From Draconibacterium orientale (GTDB taxonomy: Bacteria > Bacteroidota > Bacteroidia > Bacteroidales > JAADGE01): 6,468 nucleotides of DNA. This document shows positions 5,562 through 6,468 of the stretch, in pieces. The notes beneath the pieces were generated by a model that worked only from the letters and a program-made list of their open reading frames with translations, searched no databases and was not told where the DNA came from. Where the stretch lies: the NCBI GenBank assembly GCA_020718265.1, contig DYSM01000167.1:1-6468 (forward strand). The letters run 5' to 3'. Position 1 is the first letter of the stretch; each line of letters starts with the position of its first letter. The translations under genes and the position numbers were made by a program.

Positions 5562-6386
5562 TTACACCGCGTTTTGGGCTTCCAATTTGCGTTCTTTTCG
5601 CTCAATGCGTTTTGCTAACATAATGCTGATTTCGTAAAGAATCATCAACGGTAATGTAACCAAAATTTGGCTAAAAATGTCGGGCGGCGTGATAATTGCG
5701 GCAACGCTGAGTATTATAACAAAGGCGTGTTTTCGATATTTTTTCAGGAAAGCCGAAGTAACCAATCCTATTTTTGCCAAGAAATAAATCAGAATCGGCA
5801 TTTCGAAAATAACGCCCGAAGCTAAGACGACCGAAATGAATGTTGAAATGTAAGATTCGAGCAGAAAATCATTTTTAACAGCTTCGCTGACTTGGTAGGT
5901 GCCTAAAAAATCCATCGAAAGCGGCGAAATGATATAATACCCGAAGCAGGCTCCGAGCGAAAATAGGATAGAAGCAAAGAAAACCGCGCCGCGACTGTGC
6001 CGAACTTCCCGCCTGTTGAGTGCAGGTTTTAAAAAACGCCAGAACTCAAAAAAAACATACGGAAATGCCGCGAAAAAGCCCAAAACCAGCGCAACATTGA
6101 TGTGCGACATGAGTTGTGCCGACATTTTATTGCTTTGCATCACCAGTGGTTTTTGGTTGATACACAACAAATTCGTATCAAATGACTGACCTAATTCGCA
6201 GAGTAAACGGTTTGAAATAAAATCTTTTTGCATCGGCGCAAAGACTATTTCGTTGAAAATGAAACTTTTGTAAACGAACGCCACAATCGCAAACACAAGA
6301 ATTACAAGTATTGAACGCACTAAATGCCAGCGTAATACTTCAATATGTTCCAAAAATGAGAGTTCGTTGGGCTTTTTATGTCGCAT
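5562..6386 (-). CDS. tatC: twin-arginine translocase core subunit TatC
   Basis: Polytopic inner-membrane protein that, with TatB/TatA, recognises twin-arginine signal peptides and exports folded proteins. The 274 aa are normal for Bacteroidota. Family signatures: N-terminal FLEHIEVLRWHL (11-22); EFWRFLKPALNRRE (114-127); SPLSMDFLGTYQ (154-165); GVIFEMPILIY (191-201); KKYRKHAFVIILSVAAIITP (215-234) followed by PDIFSQ. Six membrane segments fit about 22-42, 95-115, 132-153, 178-197, 216-233 and 237-256. The first periplasmic loop is long and contains C63 and C75, a possible disulfide. Of the two glutamates that contact the RR signal in E. coli (E15, E103), the second is kept as E127, but the first aligns with V17 (codon GTA at 6336-6338). 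No tatA/tatB gene is in the window. A basic tail KRIERKERK follows the last helix. Confidence 0.94.
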   Translation of the reverse strand: MRHKKPNELSFLEHIEVLRWHLVRSILVILVFAIVAFVYKSFIFNEIVFAPMQKDFISNRLLCELGQSFDTNLLCINQKPLVMQSNKMSAQLMSHINVALVLGFFAAFPYVFFEFWRFLKPALNRREVRHSRGAVFFASILFSLGACFGYYIISPLSMDFLGTYQVSEAVKNDFLLESYISTFISVVLASGVIFEMPILIYFLAKIGLVTSAFLKKYRKHAFVIILSVAAIITPPDIFSQILVTLPLMILYEISIMLAKRIERKERKLEAQNAV

Positions 6387-6414
6387 GTATGATTTTTTTA
6401 AACTACCGATATAA

Positions 6415-6422
6415 CAAAATTG
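6415..6422 (-). promoter_or_regulatory. weak -7-like element upstream of tatC
   Basis: On the - strand CAATTTTG is one mismatch from TAnnTTTG and lies 29 nt before the tatC ATG, similar to the spacing at mlaE. No TTG occurs 19-21 nt upstream, so this is only a possibility; tatC may instead be read from a gene beyond the right edge. Confidence 0.2.
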
Positions 6423-6468
6423 TCAGCATATTGAATTTCAGAAATAAAAAAATCTAATGTCTCAATAC

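Noticed and set aside
6398..6467. Short open frame on the - strand from the right edge ending 11 nt before tatC, possible end of an upstream gene
   Set aside because: Only 22 codons are visible in AT-rich DNA, which is easily met by chance, and no family can be recognised. It would be decided by the sequence beyond the edge.

Overview
This window looks like chromosomal DNA from a member of the phylum Bacteroidota, probably the order Bacteroidales. The assignment rests on four things read directly from the sequence. The primary sigma factor is short (284 aa) and lacks region 1.1, as is usual in that phylum. Intergenic promoters fit the Bacteroidota -33/-7 pattern (TTG or TTTG, 19-21 nt, TAnnTTTG). 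No gene has a Shine-Dalgarno (SD) sequence just before its start. The MlaF, MlaE, MerR and TatC proteins are of the kind familiar from this phylum. The DNA is AT-rich, especially between genes. I ran no database search; names come from motif and family recognition.

Layout. (1) At 2-679 (+) is the C-terminal three quarters of an Rpn/PD-(D/E)XK nuclease-family putative transposase, cut by the left edge. (2) At 790-2294 (-) is a two-gene operon, mlaE then mlaF, with a 4-nt ATGA overlap and a good promoter at 2319-2350. It encodes the permease and ATPase of an MCE-type lipid transporter. (3) At 2387-2728 (-) is a small MerR-type regulator. (4) At 2729-3158 is a 430-nt AT-rich region between the divergent merR and rpoD genes. 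It holds a strong hairpin in the merR leader, a degenerate AAGTT repeat, long A-tracts, a misplaced perfect SD-like element and a small hairpin just before rpoD. (5) At 3159-4013 (+) is rpoD/sigA. (6) At 3996-4862 (-) is a class IV PLP-dependent aminotransferase/lyase. It starts with GTG and overlaps the end of rpoD tail-to-tail by 18 bp. (7) At 4876-5439 (-) is an unrecognised protein with an N-terminal helix-turn-helix, an acidic linker, a coiled coil and a C-terminal membrane anchor. It is 13 nt upstream of the aminotransferase gene and probably cotranscribed with it from a promoter at 5466-5497. (8) At 5562-6386 (-) is tatC, the twin-arginine translocase core subunit, with an unusual substitution at a key signal-peptide-binding position.

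Most of the window is ordinary housekeeping: envelope lipid transport, the main sigma factor, Tat export and PLP metabolism. No CRISPR array, tRNA, rRNA or complete mobile element is visible. The observations most worth following are the rpoD leader, the tail-anchored HTH protein, the TatC Glu-to-Val change and the merR leader hairpin.
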